From Omphalotus guepiniiformis (taxonomy: Eukaryota > Basidiomycota > Agaricomycetes > Agaricales > Omphalotaceae), in assembly GCA_028554645.1 (NCBI GenBank), contig JAQOOI010000019.1, positions 124,001-188,000 on the forward strand: a DNA stretch of 64,000 bases. The letters run 5' to 3'. The notes under the pieces are model-generated. The model was not told the origin of the DNA. It worked only from the letters and a program-made list of their open reading frames with translations, and ran no database searches. Shown piece after piece: positions 1 through 10,324 of this stretch (positions within the stretch are counted from its first letter, which is position 1; every line of letters starts with the position of its first letter). A program made the position numbers and the translations under genes.

Positions 1-124
1 ACTTGAGCTGTTTAAGTTCTTTCTTTGCGAGCGTTTCGTCGACGGCGTGAATTGGGGTGGAGGAAACTAGGAAACTTGAGAGGAAGATTGTGCAGAGGAG
101 GAGGACGATGAGGTGTTTGAACAT
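1..124 (-). CDS. Secreted protein, 5' end only (cut by window edge)
   Basis: A minus-strand reading frame begins with ATG at 124 and runs open to base 1. The 41 visible residues start with a classic secretory signal: MFKH followed by a hydrophobic core rich in Leu, Ile, Phe and Val, then a small-residue stretch ending in an HA-V junction that would suit signal peptidase. The mature part begins VDETLAKKELKQLK, which is hydrophilic. A TATA box lies about 100 nt upstream (227-234), a spacing like that of the hydrophobin genes in this window. The family cannot be recognised from so little sequence. The signal peptide supports secretion; any function is unknown. Confidence 0.55.
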   Translation of the reverse strand, partial: MFKHLIVLLLCTIFLSSFLVSSTPIHAVDETLAKKELKQLK

Positions 125-226
125 TTTCGCAATTGAATGGAGGGGATTGGTCAAGTACTAGATGAAGACGAAGTGAAGTGGAGAGGTAAGTATGGTGACT
201 ATAGATTCCATCGCTGAGGTACCTGT

Positions 227-234
227 CTTTATAC
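227..234 (-). promoter_or_regulatory. TATA box of the partial secreted-protein gene
   Basis: GTATAAAG on the minus strand, about 103 nt before the ATG at 124. The distance matches the TATA-to-ATG spacing of the three hydrophobin genes in this window (95-110 nt). Confidence 0.5.
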
Positions 235-2023
235 TCTGAGCCTGAGTGTATCGAGTCTCGCCCGCGACCCGCCCGCCGCACACAAATACGACTCAGAAAC
301 AGCGTTCCCTTCGCGGCCAAAATGAACCCTAGACACACACCATTTCCCAGTGTTTTGCGTTAAGAATCTCATTTAGAAGACAAAGTAACAAAGAGAGAGA
401 ATTTGCGATCATTGAGATCGGGCCTGGGGAGTAAGTTCGTTCGGAAGTTCGGTAGTTCGAATGGCAGCAGCGTCTGCGTCTGCGTACGAGTGGTTGGGGT
501 TGGGATTTACAGAGACAGAATGAGGTACAGGAACGATCTGAAATTCTGGGAGAAAGGAAAAGGAAAACGCAAAAGTTCGTTCTAGAGACCTTGTTGAAGT
601 TTTCTTGGCAAAGTGTCTGCAGACATCTGAGATCGAAGGCACAGGATGGTGCACTGGTGATTCGATGTGGAAATTTGACCTCTGGAAAAAGTTCATTCAC
701 TGGCTTTGGCTAAAATCCCTGCTTCCGAATCTTCGAACCTCCGAACCCCTCGAGAAATTGCTGCGATACCAAGCAAGGGATGAATGGCGTCAACGACTGT
801 TCTAAGTTTTATCTGCGACCGTCTTGAGTGTGTTCAACGGTCAATGAGGGGTCGGAGGGGCCTTGTTTTGGGGGACAAGTAATTGTTGACAACGTTGAAC
901 GTTGAAGATACCTACATAGCTTGAGCTGGACGCGATTCCTCAGGCTGGTTTGAAGCCGTCGTGCACGTTTTCCGTCAGTGAGCGTGCGGATCAGTTCGAG
1001 TCGCAATTTTTTCAGAGTCAACTGAATTTGAGGGCTTGATTAGAACTTGTCAGTTTCGATCCTCGAGAGACAGTAAACTTGTAGGCTATGTACATAGAGG
1101 ATGAAGAGGATGAAGACATTCGAGAGAATTTTTTCCCAGGCCATTGGCAAAGACCCGGCAAAGACCCGGCAAAGACCGGCAGTTCTAGCAGGCTTCGTTA
1201 CTTAAGCTTACCTGTACTGTACATGATTGAGTACGTACATAAACGTATTCCTTGACTCAGAGAACTCTCGGAAACCGCCATCCACAATTTCAGTACCTCA
1301 GTACCTCAGTGTTAATGAACACCCCCGCGGCTTCAAAACCTCCCAAGACTTTCCCAGCTTTCGCTATGTATATAGGATTGTATGATGATGATGCCCAGAC
1401 TTTCATACACAGCTGCCGTCGAAAAAAATAGACTGCGCACAATTTTATCAACGCTTCGAGGATGGGCAGGCGGTGCATACGGCGTATAGGGCTGTTATTG
1501 CGCAGTTGGCGCTTGCTGAAGCGTGCGAACCAAGTCTGGTCTGGGCAAGGCGCTTCTAATCTTCCGAAGCCACCGAATCTTCCTTCCTTCCATCCCTTAC
1601 TTTTTCATCGTAGCCAGCCGCTGCGCAGCTGTGCATACTTTACTGCCTCTGAGTCTCTAGCATCGCCCCGACGACGAATCTCGACTACCTAGGGCTGTTA
1701 TTGAATATTGACGGTTGACCCACATCATCAAGGGCGTCGACAGGACGGAGCTTGTAATACATATACGAGGTTATAAAGAGGGCTAGGGAATTTAAATACG
1801 TATTGAGAAAGCGCAGGTGGGTTCATTTCATCAAGCTTCACGCGTTAAACTGGTTGTTGCCAAGACAAACCTATAGTAACACGCCCCCACGCCCTTTTCT
1901 ACTTAGTTCATATCCCTCTCTTCTTGCAACCACCACCTTCACCACCACCTCCTCCTCTCTATTCTTAGCTTGACCACACAAACAAATTTCTTCACGCTCT
2001 ACCTCAAACAATCGAGAAATACA
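235..2023. other. Intergenic stretch without a supported gene
   Basis: No reading frame here has intron structure, composition or domain content that supports a gene. The one notable item is three tandem copies of an 11-mer, GCAAAGACCCG, at about 1148-1180; a related GCAAAGACC tandem occurs at about 16957-16988. The 1870-2023 part is C/T-rich and is probably the promoter and leader of the gene starting at 2024. Confidence 0.5.
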
Positions 2024-2823
2024 ATGTCGAACGCTTCCGTAACATTCAATCAACCTAAATCACTCAACTCAATGGACCTCTATCGAGATTTCCACGTTCT
2101 CGCCGACGAAAAGTCTTCGTCTAATTTACCTCCCTACCCTTACGCTCAGCAGCAGCAGCAGCTAGATGACGCCTGCGAATCTCATACCGGACCTTGCCAC
2201 AAACGATGCCACAGCGCACGTCTTCGACGATTTCTCCTTCCGATTCTCGTGGCGTTGTTATCATTAGGCGCCGTACTGGCATTATCGTGTTTCTTTGATA
2301 TGTCAGGGTTGTTCAGCGAGGGGGCTGAAGGTTTATTGAAACGGCAAACGACGACGACGACGAATGGTCAATCGACGTTTGTTGATCATAAACGTACGTG
2401 TTTTTGAGGTGTATTGGTTGGAGCGCATATATTGAACTTGCTGGCGTTGGCCTTGGCGTTACTTATAGTTTACCTGATCATCGTGTTTGTCGGTCTTTTT
2501 GTTGTGCTGATACTCGCTATTTGTTTGAGTGCGTGGTGCTGCAAAGGTACGTCTTCGGAACTCAACTCTCTGTATTCCTTGTTCTGAGCCTTTTTTTTAC
2601 TACGTATGTAGGCTCCTTCCAGAACCCGTTGTGTTGTCCTTGTTATCTATGCGCGTGCTGCGGTGGTCTCGGTGAGTTTAGCGCCGTTTGCGTTTGTTCG
2701 ATTTTGTACCGCATATACTGATCATCTCCGTCTTTTTTTCTCCCTCCAACGTTCTCACGTATTATAGCTTGCCTCGAATGCATCGGATGCGGACTCTGCG
2801 CAGAAGGGGTCGAGCAAATGTAA
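2024..2823 (+). CDS. Two-helix membrane protein with Cys-rich C-terminal tail
   Basis: Four exons (2024-2393, 2469-2546, 2612-2671, 2768-2823) join with GT-AG introns into 188 codons including the stop, open throughout. Order of parts: a polar N-terminus with a glutamine run (about 46-50); a first hydrophobic helix (about residues 75-95, LLPILVALLSLGAVLALS); a linker with a Thr run; a second helix (about 127-147, LYLIIVFVGLFVVLILAICL); then a tail of about 40 residues with 12 cysteines in CC, CPC, CACC and CxxC arrangements. The last three exons encode only helix 2 and the Cys tail. Such tails can be palmitoylated or bind metal, but nothing here decides between these. I do not recognise the family. 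The exon joins are well supported because each restores the frame and preserves the Cys pattern. Confidence 0.7.
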
Positions 2824-4529
2824 ACAGAGTTTCATATTGAGCCGATCTTTGCAGTGGGTGTCGTTTCTTGAGTACCTGTATGAGCTCGGTGAGTACTTGA
2901 GTAGCTGCGATGTAACAACTCTTCTGAATGACTTGCTCCGCTCGGATATCATGATCTCCATTCACTTATGCGCCATTGATAGCTGTATTTACTTTCTCTT
3001 GTAATGTCATTTGTGACTTTTATGGACCTTTCTTCGTTGTCGGGCACAATCCAATCACTATATATCCTACACCCACACACACCCTTTACCCACATCTTTA
3101 CAATCACCTCCTCCTACTCCTACTTAGGATCACTTTGATCATCGTATTTGATCATCCACTCACCACCTTTCCTTCTTCGCTCGTTCCATCCCTCCGTTGA
3201 ATGACTGGGATGTAAATATATAAATATTCAGGACTTAAATTTAAAATAGTAAAAGATTTTATTTTTGGTGTGCTATTGTACGGTGGAAAATTGTGGATTC
3301 GGGCGGTGTATTTGACCGACCTGACTCAGAACTTTTTTGGGGGGGCGGGGGTTGCGCATGCTCCGGTTTACTGCGTACGCATGAATCCTCGTTACGCTTC
3401 CTTCATTTCCGTTCCCTCATCATCATCGTCACTGTCATCGTCATCGTCATCGTCATCCCCAATGGATCACGAAAATCTGAACAGCAGAGCACCAAAAGCA
3501 CATGTGGTTCACCGTACCTCACCGTACCTGAACATGGGCTGTGGCGTGTTGAATGGTTCTATTACTACATATGCCATATTACTAAGGTCTGGTTCGCAAA
3601 GTCTTTTCATTCATTTGTAAAATACATAGTATGCACTTCTTAGAAGAAGTTCGAAGTCGTTAAGCCTTTGATACAGTAGTGCCAATACACTATGATTCGA
3701 ATGCCGAAAAACAGAAAACAGAAAAACATACCCCTTTTCTGGCCATTTCTGAATCTGATATCATATTGTCCGGACAATGTACCGACCCCCACCATGGCCA
3801 TTTAATACTGCTGTAAGTATTCGATCAAGATAGCGGTACGTACAATAACTTGAATGGGACTCCGCGAAAGAAGGGTTCAAATGTCAGAAGGAGGATGTAT
3901 ATACAGACTGACAGTATGTCACAGTAGAAACCGGTGCGGATTGTCACTTCGGTCATCGAGGACATGACACTGCATGCAAAAAGTGTTCAACTCATTCAAG
4001 TTGAAGTTGTAGCTGCTGTAATCTATTATATGTACATACTGACAACATGTTCCATGTAACATGTCAGTTACTCCCCAAGGTCCCGTCAATCTATACTTAC
4101 ACTTACACTGTGCTATTGGCCACTAGCCCAGGTACGCCGTACGAGTTCAAGGTTTTGGTTTCAAGCTCAAGCACGATGATCTCAAAGCTCGAATTCGAAA
4201 GAAGACATCTTCATTTCTTCGATGCTTCGTACTGATTGTAGATGATTAGAGTGAAATTCCTGGGTTCCACTTGTGCATGGACAAACAATAGAAGCATATG
4301 TATTTCAACTTCTTCGGTTTTTTTTTTTTTCAAAGTCCGGAAGGAAATGCCGACATGTACATATTTGACATGAAGTACATACATACTTACCTACGTACCG
4401 TGGTCTAAGGAAGGCACAGTGTCATGAACGTTCCAACATTCACTTACCACCCCCACTCCCCCAGGCCCACTGCATTCGTCCGTTGAACGTAAACACATAC
4501 CAATGCAGATTTTGAACGAGGCAAATGCG
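2824..4529. other. Intergenic stretch with a trinucleotide-like microsatellite
   Basis: No convincing gene. A CATCGT/CATCAT simple repeat lies at about 3417-3461, and a T-run at about 4319-4330. The long frames across 3270-3643 owe their openness to the simple repeat. Confidence 0.5.
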
Positions 4530-4537
4530 TATAAAAG
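4530..4537 (+). promoter_or_regulatory. TATA box of hydrophobin 1
   Basis: TATAAAAG, 95 nt before the ATG at 4632; followed by a pyrimidine- and CCAA-rich leader. Confidence 0.6.
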
Positions 4538-4631
4538 CCATGACCTCTAGGTCTGTTTTCTTTAGCCCACTAAAGCTTTCTTCACTTACTCAAACCAAAA
4601 AACTCAACCAACCAACCCCGACCAACTTAAT

Positions 4632-5232
4632 ATGTTGTTCTCTCAAATCTCCTCTGTCGCGATCTTGCCTCTCTTCGCTATCCTTGCTGCCGCCTATCCC
4701 GGTGGAGGAGGTAGCCCCCCAGTGACGAAGACGGTTACTATCCCGGCGGTATGTCGATTAGCTCGTCCCTTTGTGAATTCTTTGCACTGACCTCACACTC
4801 ACTCCGATAGTCGCCCACTGCTACTGAACCTGCTAGTCAGTGTAACACTGGTTCTATTCAATGCTGCGATACCACTACGACTGTGAGTTTTCAAGCCGTC
4901 CTTATCTCTCCTGACCAACCCGCGGGTCATCAAGTTAGCTATATCTGATGGCGCGATATTTAGGCTGGATCCGCTGCAGGTGCAGCTGCTCTCGGCTTGC
5001 TCGGAGTCGTTGTTCAAGACCTTGACGTTGTCCTCGGAATCACTTGCAGCCCCATCAGCGTCATTGGCGCTGGAGGAAACAGTTGCAGTGCATCCCCCGT
5101 GTGCTGTGAGGACAATAGCTTCGTAAGTTCTTTTGACTCCCTCTGCTTGGGGATTGATTTGAAATTGACCATTTGTTTGTTAAGGGCACACTTATTTCTA
5201 TCGGCTGTGTTCCTGTTAACCTTAGTCTCTGA
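4632..5232 (+). CDS. Class I hydrophobin (hydrophobin 1)
   Basis: Four exons (4632-4748, 4811-4882, 4964-5122, 5185-5232) give 131 residues; all introns are phase 0. The N-terminus MLFSQISS plus a hydrophobic core ending in AAAYPGG is a signal peptide. The mature chain has the eight-cysteine hydrophobin pattern: C, CC, C (in [11 protein letters not shown]), C, CC, C, with hydrophobic loops between. Class I is inferred from the long spacing between the CC pair and the fourth cysteine and from the similarity to the two other hydrophobins here. Hydrophobins are secreted and self-assemble at air-water interfaces to coat hyphae, spores and fruiting bodies. Exons 3 and 4 are 159 and 48 nt, exactly as in the paralogues at 21689 and 29204. 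Its 3' flank (ATTTGTCATTC and the T/C-rich tract) resembles that of hydrophobin 2. Confidence 0.93.
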
Positions 5233-5963
5233 GCGCATAAAGTGCCAGAGACACGCTCACCGTGGCTGGTTACGAGGCCTGAATCGGTCGTAGCGATGTT
5301 TTTGAACGCCGAGTAGGAAGGATATGATAGTGGTTCTCGCTGACGCAGTCACGTAGTCGTACAAGAGCATTTGTCATTCTCTTACTAGCACCCTTCTTTT
5401 TTCTTCTCCTCTTTCTTGTTTCCAGCCGTTCAACACCGAGTTGGAGCCTTCAGTGGGTCCGAGTCAACCTTTAGATCTTAGGAGGTTGATCATTTTGGGT
5501 CTTCGGAGGTCTTCTTTAGCTTTGTATTGGATGTCTATTTCTGTGTTTGTACAATGATATTTTTGGCTTGTTCCAGTAAAAGTTTGTTTGATGCTTTGAT
5601 CTCCCTTCAACGTCAACTTGCAATGTTCACGATGCCACCGTGGATACAGAGAAAGTGGCAGAAGCGTGCTTTCTCTGCGGCTGAGTACCGGCAGATGGCG
5701 GAGTTGCAACTTTGAGAATCTACCACAGTGCCCCCGAATCTACGCTTCCGCGGCTTTACGGTCCGAAAGGCCACGTGGCCTGAGTTGCTAGAAGGAACGA
5801 CTCACACTTGACTTATTATTGACCACCACGTTCTCTACAGTGTAACACAGAACTCGAAATACAACAGAAAACTATCGAATCTTGATTGATCCAATGAAAA
5901 AAGGGGATTTAAGGCGTTGTAGGTCTAATTCATCTACACTGTGCTCACTGCTCAGCGCTCAGG
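5233..5963. other. 3' flank of hydrophobin 1 and BTB-gene upstream region
   Basis: No separate gene is supported. The first 250 bases resemble the 3' flank of hydrophobin 2. The frame at 5527-5715 has no family resemblance and no start context. Confidence 0.4.
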
Positions 5964-6908
5964 GGGGCTGACACCCACAAAATAGTCGCAGGACCCGACG
6001 GAGACATCATATTTCGCTCCTCCGACAACGTCCTGTTCTATTGCTACAAGCAAAATCTCGCAATTAACTCGCACGGGTTCCCATCGGCTGATACACCAAC
6101 AGATAGCAACCTCAATGAGCCCGTCTCGTTGACTGAAACATCCGAGACGCTCGAGCTCTTGTTCGAGTTCATGTACTGCGATAAACGCTCTGATCTCGAT
6201 GAAGTTTCGTTTGAGGTTTTGATGAACTTGGCCAGGGCAGCGGACAAGTATGGTGTTGAGTCTGCGTTGCAGTGTTGTCAGTATGAGTTGCGGTTTAGGT
6301 ATGTCATGTTCTGGTTCTGGTCTGGTCTGGACGTTGGGTTGTGTTTCGGTATATTCAAGTTCATGGATGCTTTATCGCAGGGACATCGATCGGAAAGATG
6401 CTCTGGAGGTTTTCCGTTTTGCGCTCGACCACGACTACTTTCGTCTTATGATCAAGGTCGCGCCTTTGCTCGTTCGTGAACCGCTCGAGGAGATGGCGGA
6501 TATTTTACCACCTAAACTCTTTGTGCGCTGGGTACGTACCGTGAACTCACAGCTATGTGTATACATAACCTACAAATGGACTCTACACAGGCCATCTACC
6601 GTGAAAAATACCTCCGCTCACGAACGCTTCGCATCATGGAGCACCCACCTCAAACTGAAACGCACTGCTGCAATTTCTACCACTCAGCTCTCGAAATATG
6701 TAAAAACGAATACATCCGAAAAATAGATGTATTACTCTCCCCACCATCTGAATGGCAAGACTCACTGAAAAAGTACGGGGTCTCGGAAATCTTCAACAGT
6801 CCAAGCAGCAGGTCATGCACCAAGTGTTTTTTTAATCTAACCAATTGGCAGCAATCGTTGAAGAGCAGTGTTTTGGTTGACCCTTTTTTTGACCTCTTCA
6901 ATGTGTAG
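5964..6908 (+). CDS. BTB/POZ domain protein (5' exon unresolved)
   Basis: Three exons are clear: about 5964-6298, 6381-6531 and 6591-6908, ending at TAG. The first carries a BTB/POZ fold: GDIIFRSSDNVLFYCYKQNL, then TETSETLELLFEFMYCDKR, then FEVLMNLARAADKYGVESAL. The second continues with a helical segment (ALEVFRFALDHDYFRLMIKVAPLLV) typical of the agaricomycete BTB family, which has many copies per genome. The third has CxxC (SCTKCF) and tryptophans. BTB domains mediate protein-protein contacts, often with Cul3 ubiquitin ligases or in transcription, but this fungal subfamily is uncharacterised. The start codon is not certain: ATG near 5893 precedes a possible short intron ending at the AG near 5963. 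About 265 residues are visible. Confidence 0.78.
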
Positions 6909-7374
6909 TATTACAACCCGACTACCGCTTCGAAAGACTCCGCCAGTCACTGAGTCAGTGTATGAGTCATCTGTATTGTGTATGTTCCCACTGGCACTCA
7001 CGTAATACTAAAAAGTAACTTCTCCATTATTCTCGAAAGCCCCCGTTATCTTCCGCTCGTTCCGGGTATCGGAGCATCGAGTCCTCACCTGTTTCTCATT
7101 GTCTCAGATAGTTCTGGGTGCTTCCCGCCAAGCCAAGCTCACCAATTCATTTTGAATCGGCCCCGCAAACTAGGGGGGTTGAATAGTAAGCAAGGTAGTA
7201 AGCAGATTTATCTCTCTCTCCTCTACAGTCACTTACGGACTTACATACTGGCGCAAGCAGCTGAAAAATGACGTCAAATGGTTTACGGTCCAGCGATGTT
7301 GCGAATTCGGCCACTATAAATATCCCAACGTTTTCTGCGATATTCACTTTATTTTTGGTTTCCTATCCCCTCAA
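6909..7374. other. Intergenic, promoter of the DUF2156-like gene
   Basis: No gene is supported. CACTATAAATATCCC at about 7311-7325 is a plausible TATA element, 60 nt before the ATG at 7375. Confidence 0.45.
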
Positions 7375-8716
7375 ATGACTGTCAAGACAACTAGGTCTGC
7401 TGTTGCCTCTCCTACTTCCGATTCTTCGTCGGACATTCGTGTGCCACCAGCTGACGAGATAGATCTCTACGACGATGGTTCAGACGATGAGGAGCCACCT
7501 TCTAGTTCGGGCTCTGAATCAGACGGACAGACGTTTTCTTGTAACACCACAGACGCTACCTATTCCGGTTTCGATAAAACAACCATTTCCTCACTCGTAG
7601 CAGAATATGGCTCTTCGTCTGCTACCGCCTGGCTAGAATTCGACCGTTATCGTATCTGGCAAGCGAAACCTGGTCAAGTCAAGGAAAGCACGTTTTTACC
7701 TGTACAAGGGTACATGCAGCGAAAGAAATACGTGTTCGCATGGGGTGACCCTTTGGTTTCTTCTCCTGACGCATTGCGTCCTACCGCTCTTGCGTTTATC
7801 AATTGGGCAACAGGACAGGGTCTTAGACCGATTTGGTGCTGCGCTGATTTGGCGATGGAGGAAGTGCTTGCTGAGATTGGATGGAGTGGGGTTATGTGTA
7901 TACATGAAGAGGTTCTTGATCCTGATCATATACTTGATATGACGAGTGATAAGGCGAAGGGGAAGGAGGGTGTACATGCTGTTAAAGATTTGAAGAAGAA
8001 TTTGAGGAGGGCGGAGAAAGCTGATGTTGTTGTTGAGGAGGTCACTGGGAAGTGGCATCCGGAGGAGAGGAGGCAGGTTGAGGAAGGGTTGACTGAGTGG
8101 AAGAAGGCGAAAGGCGTCAAGGGTGTTCAGTTGGCTTCGGTTGGTTTCTCAGTTTTCATTTCTGTCGTTCTTCACTCATTTTTTGTTGTTTTAGACGACT
8201 GGTCAGCCCTGGATAGACGAAGAACACAGACGATATTGGGTAGCTCGACACGAAGGAAAAGTACGTTGTTCCTCTTCCGTATGTATCTACATTCATCTCA
8301 TCTATTCCACTTAGATCGTCGGCGTACTCATTCTAACCCCCATTCATGGGCCCCACATATACCTAATCAAAAACGCCGTTTCCTTCCCTTCCGCTCCCCG
8401 AGGTACATCCGAGCACCTCATCCACACCTCCCTCCAACACATTCAAAACGACGAAAAACGCCTCGGGTACCCTATCACTGTAACATTCGGCATCACCGCT
8501 TCAGATCATCTGGTACCCAAGGACAATCTATCCGGGTGGAAAATTAGTTCTTTAAGCAAAGTGTATGAAAGAGTCGCAAAGGGCGCTGGGTTGCTCAAGA
8601 GGGGAGATTTTAGAGGAAAGTTTGATAGTGGGAGATTGGATATGTACGTTTGTTATCCTCCTGATGGGTTTGGATTGGAGGGTGTGAGGAGTTTGTTGAA
8701 GGTGTTGAAGAAGTGA
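7375..8716 (+). CDS. DUF2156-type aminoacyl-transferase-like protein
   Basis: Three exons (7375-8139, 8195-8260, 8315-8716) sum to 1,233 nt, 410 residues, open throughout. The first 60 residues are acidic and Ser-rich. A GNAT-like fold follows, resembling the C-terminal domain of phosphatidylglycerol lysyltransferase (MprF, DUF2156): an N-terminal half with VFAWGDPLVS and LRPIWCCADL, then KNLRRAEKADVVVEEV (the helix-strand of the second GNAT half), WIDEEHRRYWVARHEGKIVGVLIL, and a C-terminal FRGKFDSGRLDMYVCYPP near the end. Known relatives transfer an amino acid from aminoacyl-tRNA to a lipid: lysine to phosphatidylglycerol in bacteria, aspartate or glycine to ergosterol in fungi (ErdS, ErgS). 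No tRNA-synthetase domain is fused here and no membrane helix is visible. The substrate is unknown; the family call is moderately sure. Confidence 0.68.
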
Positions 8717-10324
8717 GATCGTTATGTATGGGAGAGATGGGTTAAATGTTGTTCTTTTATTGTTGTGATAATTAGTGTAGTACTTTGTGTAATAGCTTGT
8801 ATATACGGAATGATTCTCTGGATGTTGGAGTCTGCACGAGAGATGCAGATGCAATGTGTGTTGGCTCGTTCCGAAATGGGCCGTAGTACGGTAGTTTCGA
8901 AGTTGTTGTCTATGTTTTATTTTAGTCCTCCGAACCCGTTCTTCATCTAGGGATGCGATGAGCGCTGAGCGCTGAGTTCGTGCACGAAAAATGATACATA
9001 CGTACCAATCGATTACAGCCGTTGCTCGACTATGTATAACTCGCCGTATATTTAGAACCAAATGACTTGAAAAATTTCAAAAAATGCATGTTGCTCGCCT
9101 CAAGATCTCTATACTTACTGTATGTACATCATTGCAAATGGCGGCAAACTAGGGCAGACCAGCTTTTTTTTTTCAGAGAAATACAGGCTCAGCTATGTAA
9201 AAGTTCAATCATAGAAGAGAGAATAAGGTGGGATACGGTCAGGATAAGATGCGTTGGAGGAAAAGACTCAAAAGAGAGCGCGCGGCCATGTAGTTCGAAG
9301 CGCATAAGTTTCACAAGTTGATTTTGTTCTATATATACATCACCCATGGGGCCCATGAATATGCATGAATGACCATGATTAAGTAAGTATGTATGGATGG
9401 TCATGATCACGACTATGCAAAACGGCTGTAACATGTGTACATACAAAAATACACAAAACACACCAGAGTAAGTGGGTATTCGAGTCGGATCGACCCTTAC
9501 TTACTCGCCACCATCATAGCTCACCAATGCCAGGACCCCTCCATCATCATGGATGTGGCTCACCAATAATACACGCATTCCCCGATTTCTCAGAGGGAGG
9601 AACCCAGCCAACTTCAACAGGTGAACTCAATCTCATCGACCGATCGCAGTATCTCCCGATACTTGTGAATCTCCTAAACCTCCATGCATAACACCTTGGC
9701 ACGTCTCGTGTGTAAGGCCCGCATACCAAATATCGTACGCAGGATATTCCGTGCGCCTTTGCTTAACGGAGCACTTGATCGCCGACTTCTTCGACGCCAA
9801 GACGAATACCATATGGAGGACATATCAAGTTTGAGTTCATCCTGAGGATAGCAGAACAAGTAGAGACACAATGACTTCACCACGCTCACCAAGATTGATA
9901 TATGAATAGCAAATGTGCCTCGGCAACAATCCAACATTTTGTTAGTTGCATTTCAAAGCAAGATGCCGTTCGAGTGAGTTATCACGTCTAGAACTTAGAA
10001 GTACCCGTACACAGCAGAGCGATAAGTTGAAGAGGTTGGTGACCAGAGTGACTCGGAAGTAGGAGTATATTACATAACCGTGTCAATATTGCTCTAATAT
10101 TGCTTGAGGCCGGCGAGTGCGAACACGCCTGAGCGCCTTCCCCGGCGCTTCTCTCGACATTTCTCGATTCCTCCTTCATCCAACTTCCACATTGCACAGG
10201 AAACGTATGGTCAATGTATCAAATTGCACGTAAAATCAACATAAATCCCATACAGACGCAAAAACATAATCCATACTATAGCAGGCCTTCCAAAATAAGA
10301 ATTTTTCTAGGGTATCCCTAATTG
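8717..10324. other. Intergenic stretch, no supported gene
   Basis: Several short frames are present on both strands (for example 9674-9937 minus), but none has a domain, a signal peptide or believable splice partners. The region 9480-9900 is the least random in composition and could hold a decayed gene, but no family is recognisable. Confidence 0.4.

Noticed and set aside
3860..3895. Possible tRNA (GGTTCAAAT box B-like word)
   Set aside because: No box A upstream at the right distance and no cloverleaf could be drawn.
9674..9937. Minus-strand 87-codon frame as a gene
   Set aside because: Basic, no recognisable motif, no splice partners and no promoter element.
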